DNA of 64,000 bases from WTGU01 sp022823305 (GTDB lineage Bacteria; Pseudomonadota; Alphaproteobacteria; UBA828), in assembly GCA_963667705.1 (NCBI GenBank), contig OY763937.1, positions 186,001 to 250,000 of the forward strand. Direction: 5' to 3'. The position numbers were made by a program, and so were the translations under genes. Shown here piece after piece: positions 8,799-16,770 of the stretch (position 1 is its first letter; each line of letters begins with the position of its first letter). The notes beneath the pieces were generated by a model. That model had not been told where the DNA came from and searched no databases. It saw only the letters and a program-made list of their open reading frames with translations.

Positions 8799-9559
8799 CG
8801 GTCCACTTCATCGGCGCCGGCCCTGGCGCTGCGGACCTGATCACGGTGCGCGGGCTCGCCCTGCTGCGGCGCTGCCCGGTGGTTCTCTACGCGGGCTCGC
8901 TGGTGCCGCCGATGATCCTCGCGGAAGCGCCTCGGGAGGCGCGCATCGTCGACACCGCGCCGCTCGACCTCGACGCCATCGTGGCCGAGATGGAGCAGGC
9001 CGTCGGCCAGGGCCACGAGGTCGCGCGGCTGCACTCGGGCGATCCCTCGCTCTACGGCGCCATCGCCGAGCAGATGCGCCGCCTCGACCGCCTCGGCATC
9101 GCCTACGACGTGACCCCCGGCGTGCCGGCCTACGCGGCCGCCGCCGCGGCGCTCAGGCAGGAGCTCACGCTCCCCGGCGTCGCCCAGACCGTCGTGCTGA
9201 CACGGACCGCCGTGCGCGCCTCGGCGATGCCCGAGGGCGAGACGCTGGAGCGGCTCGCGGCCGGCGGCGGAACCCTCGCCATCCACCTCTCCATCAACAA
9301 CCTCGTGGCGGTGACGCGGGCGCTGATCCCCCATCGCGGCGCCGACTGCCCCGCTGTCGTCGCCTACCGCGTGAGCTGGCCCGACGAGCGCATCGTGCGC
9401 GGCACACTCGGCACCATCCGCGACAAGGTGAAGGCGCTGGGGCTGACGCGGACGGCGCTGATCCTGGTGGGCGAGGCGCTGGCCGCGCCCGACTTCGACG
9501 AGAGCCGCCTCTACGACCCCGCCCACCACCACGTGCTGCGGCCACGCCGGACGGATTAG
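8795..9559 (+). CDS. cobM: Precorrin-4 C11-methyltransferase
   Basis: A 254-residue tetrapyrrole methylase with the CobM/CbiF signature (VHFIGAGPGAADLITVRG, VLYAGSLVP, HSGDPSLYGA, DVTPGVPAYAAAA). I chose the GTG at 8795 because it overlaps the cobJ stop (GTGA) and puts the SAM-binding loop at the usual distance. The upstream open frame lies inside cobJ. Its TAG overlaps the last bases of the convergent cobK gene. Confidence 0.94.
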   Translation: MTVHFIGAGPGAADLITVRGLALLRRCPVVLYAGSLVPPMILAEAPREARIVDTAPLDLDAIVAEMEQAVGQGHEVARLHSGDPSLYGAIAEQMRRLDRLGIAYDVTPGVPAYAAAAAALRQELTLPGVAQTVVLTRTAVRASAMPEGETLERLAAGGGTLAIHLSINNLVAVTRALIPHRGADCPAVVAYRVSWPDERIVRGTLGTIRDKVKALGLTRTALILVGEALAAPDFDESRLYDPAHHHVLRPRRTD

Positions 9560-10338
9560 GTCTCCGCCGCGCGCTCCCCGAGTTGCTGCGCGACCCACGC
9601 GAGCGCCTCCTCCACCGAAGCCGCGTGCGCGCCGGGTGGCGGATCGGGCCGGCGCACCATCACCACCGGCAGGCCGAGCGCCCGTGCCGCCGCGAGCTTG
9701 GCCGCCGTCGCCGCGCCGCCGCTCGCCCGCGTGACCAGGCAGTCGATGCGGTGCGCGACGAGCAGTGCGCGCTCGTCGTCCTCCGCGAAGGGCCCGCGCG
9801 CGCAGATCAGCCGGTGGCGGTGGAGCGGGACGGGCTCGGCCGGCGCGTCCACCAGCCGCACCAGGAACCAGAGCTCCGGGCGCACGGCGAAGGGCGCGAG
9901 CGAGCGGGCGCCGACTGTGAGGAAGACGCGCTCAGTCCCGGCCGGGATCGCCCGAGCCGCCGCCTCCACCGTGGTGACGTCTATCCAGCGATCGCCGGGT
10001 TCTGGCTGCCAGGACGGGCGCACCAGCACCAGCCGCGCCGTCCCCGTGCTCTCTGCCGCATCGCGGGCCTGGGCCGAGATGCGCGTGGCGAAGGGGTGGG
10101 TGGCGTCGATGAGCAGGCCGATCCGCTCGTCCCGCAGGTAGGCGGCGAGGCCGCACGCTCCGCCGAAGCCGCCGATGCGAACCTGGCCCGCGGGACGCAG
10201 CGGCGCGCGGGTGCGTCCGGCAAGCGCCGAGATCACCGTGAGAGCGGAGCCGAAGCGCGCCTCTGCGGCTGCCGCGAGGGCCCGACCCTCGGCGGTGCCG
10301 CCGAGAATGAGAAGTCTCTCAGGGGCCGGCGCGGCCAA
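9556..10338 (-). CDS. cobK: Precorrin-6A reductase
   Basis: A roughly 260-residue NADPH-dependent reductase that reduces precorrin-6A to precorrin-6Y. It begins ERLLILGGTAEGRALA, the family's N-terminal dinucleotide-binding strand and loop, and later has DATHPFA and a GGAATAAKLAAAR segment. No ATG lies close to this domain. A TTG at 10338 gives the normal length and overlaps the end of cbiD by 20 bp; the next ATG (10443) would add 35 residues that simply read through cbiD. The start is therefore the weak point, not the identity. Confidence 0.88.
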   Translation of the reverse strand: MAAPAPERLLILGGTAEGRALAAAAEARFGSALTVISALAGRTRAPLRPAGQVRIGGFGGACGLAAYLRDERIGLLIDATHPFATRISAQARDAAESTGTARLVLVRPSWQPEPGDRWIDVTTVEAAARAIPAGTERVFLTVGARSLAPFAVRPELWFLVRLVDAPAEPVPLHRHRLICARGPFAEDDERALLVAHRIDCLVTRASGGAATAAKLAAARALGLPVVMVRRPDPPPGAHAASVEEALAWVAQQLGERAAET

Positions 10339-11419
10339 CGATGCAGCCTGCGCGATCGACGACGAGCACGTCCACGCAGGGCCTCGGACGGGCCCCGGCG
10401 AGCACGGCTTCAGCCTCGTCGCGCGCCGCCGCCGCCACCGCATCGGCGAGGGGGAGGCCCGCGGCCGCGGCGACCTCGAGGATCGCGGCGGCCGATCCTG
10501 CGGCCTCCGCCTCGGCCAGCGTCATCTGCGAGGCGCCGAGGGCGGCGAGGCGGCGTACGAGCCCCTCGCGGTCGACCGTGCTGCGCGCGGAGTGGAGGTC
10601 CATGTGGCCGTCGGCGAGCTTGCTGATCTTGCCGAAGCCGCCGGCGACGGTGAGCCGCGGCACCGGCTTGCGCCGGATCATCTTGAGCGTGGCGCCGACG
10701 AAGTCGCCCATGTCGATGAGGCAGGTCTCCTCGAGGCCGTACAGCGCCTGCGCCGCCCGCTCCGAGACGCGGCCGGTCGCCGCGGCGAGGTGAGGCGCGC
10801 CGGCCGCGGCGGCCACGTCGATCCCCTGTCGGATCGAGGCGATCCAGGCGGCGCACGAGTAGGGCTTGACGATTCCCGACGTGCCCAGCACCGAGAGGCC
10901 GCCGACGATGCCGAGGCGCCCGTTCATGGTTTCCCGCGCCAGGCGGCGGCCGTCGGGAATCGCGATGGCGACGGCGATGTCGGCCGGGCCGCCGAGCGCC
11001 GGCGCGAGATCGCGCAGCATTTCCGCGATCATGCGGCGCGGCGCCGGGTTGATGGCGGGCTCGCCCACCGCGAGGCCGAGGCCCGGCCGGGTCACGATGC
11101 CGACGCCTTCGCCCGCGCGGAAGACGATGCCCGCGCCCGCCGGCGCCGGCCGCACCCAGGCCTCGATCAGCGCCCCGTGGGTCACGTCGGGGTCGTCGCC
11201 CGCGTCCTTGTGCACGCCCGCACGCCCGTGGCCTGGGCCGCGCTCGGCCACCGCGAGCGGAAAGGAGGGCTCCTCGCCCCCCGGCAGAGTCACCGAGACC
11301 GGGTCGGGGAAGCGCCCGGTCACCAGCGCGGTGTAGGCGGCGCGCGTCGCGGCCGCGGCGCAGGCGCCGGTGGTCCAGCCTCGCCTGAGCTCCCTCTCGC
11401 TGTCGGCGCGTGTCGCCAT
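10319..11419 (-). CDS. cbiD: Cobalt-precorrin-5B C1-methyltransferase CbiD
   Basis: 366 residues from the ATG at 11419. The start RRGWTTGACAAAATRAAY is the hallmark of CbiD, and GTSGIVKPYS and GGFGKISKLADGHMDLHS are further conserved segments. CbiD methylates C1 in the cobalt-early route; the oxygen-dependent route uses CobF instead, and no cobF is seen here. A possible ATG 22 codons upstream (11485) would run into the divergent cobA gene and is unlikely. Only 47 bp separate the start from cobA. Confidence 0.93.
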   Translation of the reverse strand: MATRADSERELRRGWTTGACAAAATRAAYTALVTGRFPDPVSVTLPGGEEPSFPLAVAERGPGHGRAGVHKDAGDDPDVTHGALIEAWVRPAPAGAGIVFRAGEGVGIVTRPGLGLAVGEPAINPAPRRMIAEMLRDLAPALGGPADIAVAIAIPDGRRLARETMNGRLGIVGGLSVLGTSGIVKPYSCAAWIASIRQGIDVAAAAGAPHLAAATGRVSERAAQALYGLEETCLIDMGDFVGATLKMIRRKPVPRLTVAGGFGKISKLADGHMDLHSARSTVDREGLVRRLAALGASQMTLAEAEAAGSAAAILEVAAAAGLPLADAVAAAARDEAEAVLAGARPRPCVDVLVVDRAGCIVGRAGP

Positions 11420-11466
11420 GCCGCCGGTTATACCGCGCGGGATGCCTGCCGGTGTAGAGTGCGGCG

Positions 11467-12321
11467 ATGGAGGACACCCGCGCACCCGCCGCCCTGCCGC
11501 CGCTGCCCACGATCGAGCCCGGCTCGGTGTGGCTGGTGGGCGCAGGCCCGGGCGACCTCGGCCTGCTCACGCTCCATGCCGCGAACGCGCTCGGGCTTGC
11601 CGACTGCGTGGTCTACGACGCCCTGGTCTCGCCCGAGATCCTGGCGCTGGCCCGGCCGGGGGCGGCGCTGGAGTACGCCGGCAAGCGGGGCGGCAAGCCG
11701 TCGGCGCACCAGCCGGACATCTGCGACCGCCTGGTGCGGCGGGCGCGGCAGGGCCTACGTGTGCTCCGCCTCAAGGGGGGCGATCCCTTCGTCTTCGGAC
11801 GCGGCGGCGAGGAGGCGTTGACGCTGGCCGCAGCCGGCATCCCCTTCCGCCTGGTGCCGGGCGTCACCGCCGCCGCCGGCGGGCTGGCCGCGGCCGGCAT
11901 CCCGATGACGCACCGTACCACCAACTCGGCGGTGACCCTGCTCACCGGCCACGACGCGAGCGGCGCCGTGCCGGACGGCCTCGACTGGCAGGCGATCGCC
12001 CGGGGCGCGCCGGTGCTGGTCTTCTACATGGCGCTGCGCCAGCTCGACGCGATCGCGGCCCGGCTCGCCCGCCACGGTCTCCCGGGCGAGACGCCGGTGG
12101 CGCTCATCAGCCAGGCCACCACCGGCGCCCAGCGCGTGGTCGAGGCACGCCTCGCCGAGGCCGCGGCGACGGCCGAGAGCGCCGGCATCGAGGCGCCCTG
12201 CCTGGTGGTCGTGGGCGACGTGGTGCGCCTGCGCCGCGCCCTGGACCCCGAGGCCTCGCTCGAGGCCAAGGCCGAGGCGGCCCGGGCGCTGGCCCGGCAC
12301 TGGCAGCGGGCGGCGGGTTAG
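11467..12321 (+). CDS. cobA: Uroporphyrinogen-III C-methyltransferase
   Basis: A 284-residue SUMT that makes precorrin-2 from uroporphyrinogen III, the entry step of the pathway. It shows VWLVGAGPGDLGLLTLHA, the VYDALV and GKRGGKPSAHQ segments, LRLKGGDPFVFGRGGEE and VPGVTAA, all typical of stand-alone CobA rather than CysG (no N-terminal Met8/CysG oxidase domain). It reads away from cbiD and precedes the Sco gene by about 80 bp. Confidence 0.95.
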   Translation: MEDTRAPAALPPLPTIEPGSVWLVGAGPGDLGLLTLHAANALGLADCVVYDALVSPEILALARPGAALEYAGKRGGKPSAHQPDICDRLVRRARQGLRVLRLKGGDPFVFGRGGEEALTLAAAGIPFRLVPGVTAAAGGLAAAGIPMTHRTTNSAVTLLTGHDASGAVPDGLDWQAIARGAPVLVFYMALRQLDAIAARLARHGLPGETPVALISQATTGAQRVVEARLAEAAATAESAGIEAPCLVVVGDVVRLRRALDPEASLEAKAEAARALARHWQRAAG

Positions 12322-12404
12322 GGTTTTCCCGCTTCCTTGCCGCGCGGGGCGCTCGGGGGATAGTCTCGCGCCCTGAAGACTCCACCACCACGCATCTCCA
12401 GCCC

Positions 12405-13112
12405 ATGTGGAAGGAACTCGGCAAGTGGGGCATGGGCCCGCCGTCCGGCGGCGGCCAGCAACCCGGCGGCGGGCAGCAGCCCGGCGGCCAGAAGCCCCTC
12501 CTGCGGCGCAACAGCCCGCTGCTCTGGATCCTCATCATCGGCGCGATCCTGATCTATACGCAGACCGACGACTCGCTCTTCGGCCCGCTCGACCAGAGCC
12601 ACGTCTCCCGCATGGCGGTGCCGCCGGAGGAGATCAAGGGCGCGTTCGCGCTGATCGACCACACCGGCACGCCGCGCACCCAGGCGGACTTCCTCGGCAA
12701 GCACACGCTGATCTATTTCGGCTTCACCTGGTGCCCCGACGTCTGCCCCAGCTCCATGCTGATCCTGGCCGACGTGGTGGAGGACCTGCAGGCGCAGGGC
12801 AAGGCGGTGCAGCCTCTCTTCATCACCGTCGACCCGCAGCGCGACACGGTGGAGAAGCTCGCCGACTATGCCGCCCAGCTCCCCGGCCTCGTCGCGCTCA
12901 CCGGCTCGCAGGAGGCTGTGGACGAGGCGCTCGACAACTTCGGCATCTACCGCCGCTCCCACGCGTCGGGGCCGGATGACAGCGACTACCGCGTGGACCA
13001 CGCGTCGCTGTTCTACCTGATGGGGCCGGACGGCGAATTCGTGACCCACTACACGCCCAGCCAGGGGCCGACGCAAATCGCTCTCGAGCTCGAGCGCGAC
13101 CTGAGGGGCTGA
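12405..13112 (+). CDS. Sco1/SenC-type copper chaperone
   Basis: 235 residues. A Gly/Gln/Pro-rich N-terminal stretch (residues 10-30) precedes one membrane anchor (LLWILIIGAILIY, about 38-52) and then a thioredoxin-fold domain. The copper-binding CPDVC motif is at residues 110-114 in FTWCPDVCP, and the partner histidine is in VDHASLFY (His199). Such proteins deliver copper to the CuA site of cytochrome c oxidase. It sits between cobA and cobB on the same strand, only 6 bp before cobB, so it is probably co-transcribed with cobalamin genes without an obvious functional link. Confidence 0.92.
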   Translation: MWKELGKWGMGPPSGGGQQPGGGQQPGGQKPLLRRNSPLLWILIIGAILIYTQTDDSLFGPLDQSHVSRMAVPPEEIKGAFALIDHTGTPRTQADFLGKHTLIYFGFTWCPDVCPSSMLILADVVEDLQAQGKAVQPLFITVDPQRDTVEKLADYAAQLPGLVALTGSQEAVDEALDNFGIYRRSHASGPDDSDYRVDHASLFYLMGPDGEFVTHYTPSQGPTQIALELERDLRG

Positions 13113-13118
13113 GCCGCC

Positions 13119-14420
13119 GTGGCAAGCGCTTTGATCCTCGCCGCGCCTGCGTCGGGCAGCGGCAAGACCGTGCTGTGCGCCGGCCTGCTCGCCGCCTACC
13201 GGGAGAGCGGCCGCGCCGTGCGCGCCTTCAAGGCCGGGCCCGACTATATCGACCCCGGCTATCACCGCCTCGCCAGCGGCCGCGACTGCGTCAATCTCGA
13301 CCCCTGGGGAATGCGGCCCGCAACGCTCGCGCGCCGGGCCGCGGCCCTCGCCGCAGGCGCAGAGCTGGTGATCGGCGAAGGCGCGATGGGCCTCTTCGAC
13401 GGTGCCCGCGACGGCACGGGGTCGACCGCCGACCTCGCCGCCTCGCTCGGGCTCCCGGTGGTGCTGGTGGTGGACGCGCGCGGCCAGGGCGCCTCGGTGG
13501 CGGCGCTGGCGGAAGGCTTCGCGGGCCACCGCGCGGACGTGAGGGTCGCCGGCGTCATCCTCAACCGGGTCGCGAGCGCGGCTCACGAGAAGCTGCTGCG
13601 CGATGCGCTCGCGGCACGCGGGGTCGCCGTGCTCGGCGCCGTGCCGGGGGCGGAGGCGCTGCGCCTGCCCTCGCGCCATCTCGGCCTGGTGCAGGCCTGC
13701 GAGAGCGGGGCGCCGTGGCTCGCGGATGCCGCGGCGGTCGTGGCCCGGACTGTCGACGCCGAGGCGCTGGCGGCGCTGGCCCGCCCGCTCCGGACCGGGC
13801 CGCAGGCGCCCGAGGGCGCGGCGATCCCACCGCTCGGGCAGCGCATCGCGCTGGCGCGGGACGAGGCCTTCGGCTTCTGCTACGAGGCGCTGGTGGACGA
13901 CTGGCGCACCGCCGGCGCCGAGGTCCTGCCCTTCTCGCCGCTCGCCGACGAGGCCCCCGACGCGGCGGCCGACGCGGTCTACCTCCCCGGCGGCTACCCC
14001 GAGCTTCACGCAGGCCGTATCGCGGACGCCGCGCGCTTCCTCGGGGGCCTGCGTGCGGCCGCGGCGCGGGATGCCGTGGTCTTCGGCGAATGCGGCGGCT
14101 ACATGGTGCTGGGCCGCGGTCTCGCGGATGCCGACGGCGGGCGCCACGCCATGGCCGGACTGCTGCCGCTGGAGACAAGCTTCGCAGAGCGCCGCCTCGC
14201 GCTCGGCTACCGGCGCGCGCGGCTTGCCGCAGACGGCCCGCTCGGGGAGGCCGGCGCCGGCTTTCGCGGCCACGAGTTTCACTATTGCCGCGTGGTCGGC
14301 GAGGAGGCCGCGCAGCCGCTCTTCGAGGCCTGCGACGCGGCGGGCGGGCCGCTGGGCCACGCCGGCATGAGCGTGGGCACGGTCTCGGGCTCCTTCATCC
14401 ACCTGATCGACCGGGCCTGA
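13119..14420 (+). CDS. cobB: Cobyrinic acid a,c-diamide synthase
   Basis: A 433-residue CobB/CbiA amidotransferase. The GTG start at 13119 follows the sco stop by 6 bp and leads directly into ILAAPASGSGKTVLCAGLL, the P-loop of the ATPase domain; FKAGPDYIDPGYH is another family mark. The C-terminal glutaminase domain has its nucleophile in GECGGYMVLG (Cys325) and the histidine in GHEFHY. It amidates the a and c side chains of (hydrogeno)cobyrinic acid. A hairpin lies just after the stop. Confidence 0.95.
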   Translation: MASALILAAPASGSGKTVLCAGLLAAYRESGRAVRAFKAGPDYIDPGYHRLASGRDCVNLDPWGMRPATLARRAAALAAGAELVIGEGAMGLFDGARDGTGSTADLAASLGLPVVLVVDARGQGASVAALAEGFAGHRADVRVAGVILNRVASAAHEKLLRDALAARGVAVLGAVPGAEALRLPSRHLGLVQACESGAPWLADAAAVVARTVDAEALAALARPLRTGPQAPEGAAIPPLGQRIALARDEAFGFCYEALVDDWRTAGAEVLPFSPLADEAPDAAADAVYLPGGYPELHAGRIADAARFLGGLRAAAARDAVVFGECGGYMVLGRGLADADGGRHAMAGLLPLETSFAERRLALGYRRARLAADGPLGEAGAGFRGHEFHYCRVVGEEAAQPLFEACDAAGGPLGHAGMSVGTVSGSFIHLIDRA

Positions 14421-14433
14421 GCGCTTGGAGCGG

Positions 14434-14450
14434 GCCCGTCCCCGACGGGC
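14434..14450 (+). terminator. Hairpin downstream of cobB
   Basis: A perfect 7-bp stem, gcccgtc / gacgggc, with a 3-nt loop begins 14 bp after the cobB stop. No T run follows, so it could be a Rho-dependent end or a 3'-end stabilising hairpin rather than a classic intrinsic terminator. Confidence 0.4.
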
Positions 14451-14567
14451 TCGCGACAGGCCGCGACCGCGGCCCGCCGCGCAAGCGGCGCCCTCGCATC
14501 GTGCGCTCCGCGCGCGTGGCCGCGCGACGGCGCCGGCCGGAGGCCGGCTGCCGTGAGCGACAAAAGG

Positions 14568-16547
14568 CTACCGCAGCGCGTCGACCATGAAGCGGCGCCA
14601 GATGCGGGCCGGGTAGCTACCTCCCGTGACCTCGTCCATCGCGCTGCCGTCGTCGTTGCCGAGCCAGACGCCGGCGGCGAGCCCCCGGGCCCAGCCTATG
14701 AACCACGCATCCCGGGTCTTCTGGCTGGTGCCGGTCTTGCCGTAGGCCGGCCCCAGTCCACCCGGCAGGGCGGCGGCGCGGCCGGTCCCGTCAGCCACGG
14801 CAGAGGAGAGCAGGTCGCGCATCGCCGCCACCGCTGCAGCGTCGACCACGCGGCCGGCGCCGGAGCCCGCGCGCTTGTAGAGCACGTCACCGGCACGGTT
14901 GCGTATCTCGGCGATGCCGTGGGGAAGCGCGCGCACGCCCCCGTTGGCGAGTGCGACATAGGCCGAGGTAAGTTCCAGCAGCGTCACCTCGCCGGTGCCG
15001 AGCGCGAGGCTCGCGTCGGCCGGGAGCGCGCTCTCGATGCCGAGCCGGCGCGCCGCATCCCGCATCCGCTTCACGCCCGCGCGCAAGCCCACGCGTACCG
15101 CCACGGTGTTGATCGAGCGGGCGAATCCCTGCCTCACCGTCACCGGCCCCCGGTATTCGCCGTCGTAGTTGCGGGGCGACCAGCCGGCGATGGTGATGGG
15201 CGCGTCCTCGATCACGTCGTCAGGCCCGAGCCCGGCCTCGATGCCCGCGAGGTAGACCACGGACTTGAAGGCGGAGCCCGGCTGGCGCCTGGCCTGGGTC
15301 GCCCGGTTGAAGACGCTCCTGGCATGATCGCGCCCGCCCACCATGGCGCGCACCGCGCCGTTCTCGTCCAGCGCGACGAGCGCCCCCTGGCCGATCCGGC
15401 GCTCGCTCCCGACCGCGGCGAGGGTCTCGGCGAGCGCCGCCTGCGCCGCCCGCTGGCGCGCGGGCTCCAGGGTCGTACGCACCCTGAGCGCCCCGTGGTC
15501 GCGGCCGACATAGCCCGGCACCTGCTCCAGGATCCAGTCGACGAAGTAGCCGGCAGAGGGGCCCGCGCGCCGGGCGACCGAGAGGGACTTGACCGCCGCC
15601 TTCGTCCCCGCCCCCTCGCCGTCGCTGAGGAAGCCTGCGTCCACCATCGCGTCGACGACGACGCCCGCGCGGCGGCGCGCGAGCGCGAGGTCGTTGGCGG
15701 GGCTGTAGCGGGACGGCGCCTTCAGCAGGCCCGCGATCATGGCCGCCTGCGCCGCATCGACGTCGCGTGCCGAGCGCCCGAAATAGCGCCGCGCGGCGGC
15801 ATCCACGCCGTAGGCGCCGGCGCCGAAATAGGCGCGGTTGAGGTAGATCGTGAGGATCTCCTCCTTGCTGAACTCGCGCTCCAGCCAGAAGGCCAGCATC
15901 GCCTCCTGGATCTTGCGCCTGACGCTGCGCTCGGGCGAGAGGAAGACGAGCTTCGCCACCTGCTGGGAGATGGTGCTGCCGCCGGCGACCACGCGGCCCT
16001 CGACCGCGTTCTGCCAGGCCGCCCGGATCACGCCGAAGGCGTCGATCCCGCCGTGCTCGTAGAAGCGCCGGTCCTCGATGGCGAGCACGGCCCGGGGCAG
16101 CACCGGCGCCATCTCCCTGGCCGGGACCAGCTCCCCCCACATCTCGCCGACGGTGGCGACCTCCGAGCCGTCCGCGGCCAGCATCGTGACGGCAAGCGGC
16201 GTCTCGGGCCCGGTGAGGTGATCGGTATCGGGCAGGTCGTGGGCGTAGTAGCCGACGAAGCCCGCACCCAGCACCGCCAGCCATAGCACGAAGACGAAGG
16301 ACCACTTGGCGATGCGCCAGGAGAGCCGGCGGCGGCGCGCAGGGGGCTTGCGCGCAGGGGGCTTGCGCGCCCCGCCCCCGCCGCTCTTTCGCTGCGTGCC
16401 GCCCCTCTTGGACCTCGCGCCGGCCGACCTGGATTTCGCAGCGGCGGGTTTCGTCTTGACGCCGCCGGCCTTCGCCTTGGCGCGGGGCGCGCCCTTCGAT
16501 GCCGAGCGGGACCCCTTTGGCGGCGTCGATCGGCGGCGTGGAGCCAT
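14568..16547 (-). CDS. Class A penicillin-binding protein (bifunctional transglycosylase/transpeptidase)
   Basis: 659 residues. A long Lys/Arg/Ala-rich cytoplasmic tail (1-78) is followed by one membrane helix (about 80-100). The GT51 glycosyltransferase domain (about 115-290) has IEDRRFYEHGG with the catalytic Glu158 and GGSTISQQVAK. The transpeptidase domain (about 370-645) has the nucleophile in PGSAFK (Ser425, Lys428), SIN (478-480) and KTGTS (604-608). It polymerises and cross-links peptidoglycan on the periplasmic side. The unusually basic tail contains a short PPARK repeat. The family is PBP1A/1B/PbpC-like; I cannot name the exact subtype. Confidence 0.94.
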   Translation of the reverse strand: MAPRRRSTPPKGSRSASKGAPRAKAKAGGVKTKPAAAKSRSAGARSKRGGTQRKSGGGGARKPPARKPPARRRRLSWRIAKWSFVFVLWLAVLGAGFVGYYAHDLPDTDHLTGPETPLAVTMLAADGSEVATVGEMWGELVPAREMAPVLPRAVLAIEDRRFYEHGGIDAFGVIRAAWQNAVEGRVVAGGSTISQQVAKLVFLSPERSVRRKIQEAMLAFWLEREFSKEEILTIYLNRAYFGAGAYGVDAAARRYFGRSARDVDAAQAAMIAGLLKAPSRYSPANDLALARRRAGVVVDAMVDAGFLSDGEGAGTKAAVKSLSVARRAGPSAGYFVDWILEQVPGYVGRDHGALRVRTTLEPARQRAAQAALAETLAAVGSERRIGQGALVALDENGAVRAMVGGRDHARSVFNRATQARRQPGSAFKSVVYLAGIEAGLGPDDVIEDAPITIAGWSPRNYDGEYRGPVTVRQGFARSINTVAVRVGLRAGVKRMRDAARRLGIESALPADASLALGTGEVTLLELTSAYVALANGGVRALPHGIAEIRNRAGDVLYKRAGSGAGRVVDAAAVAAMRDLLSSAVADGTGRAAALPGGLGPAYGKTGTSQKTRDAWFIGWARGLAAGVWLGNDDGSAMDEVTGGSYPARIWRRFMVDALR

Positions 16548-16639
16548 CTGGCCGGTTCGGAGGGAAGCCTAGCGTCCTGTTCTTGAAGCTCGTGGCATTC
16601 CGGTTTGTGCAGGCAACCGTTCCCGCCCTTCAATTCCAT

Positions 16640-16725
16640 CGTCATGCCCGGACTCGTTCCGGGCATCCATGCCGACCGGGTACAGCGGCGAGACGTGGAT
16701 GGCCGGGACAAGCCCGGCCATGACG
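16640..16725. repeat. Intergenic palindromic repeat element
   Basis: Two hairpin-forming halves: 16640-16671 (catgcccgga...tccgggcatc) and about 16691-16725 (ggatggccggg...cccggccatgacg). The outer ends are also complementary (cgtcatgcc against ggccatgacg), so the whole unit is a palindrome. This form, with the sequence CGTCATGCCCGG, is a widespread interspersed repeat of alphaproteobacterial genomes (established knowledge, from memory). It lies between the 3' end of gyrB and the start of the PBP gene. Confidence 0.8.
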
Positions 16726-16770
16726 ATTTGGGGGCATGTTGCCAATGCTGCGAACTTCTCGATCAGGACA

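Noticed and set aside
12318..14402. 694-codon minus-strand frame opposite sco and cobB
   Set aside because: A shadow of high-GC coding sequence; low-complexity Arg/Ala/Gly composition and no motifs, while sco and cobB are clear.
1..14420. Cobalamin riboswitch in the cob cluster
   Set aside because: The two divergent gaps inside the cluster are only 29 and 47 bp, too short; no B12-box-like sequence was noticed. It may lie upstream of cobN, outside the window.
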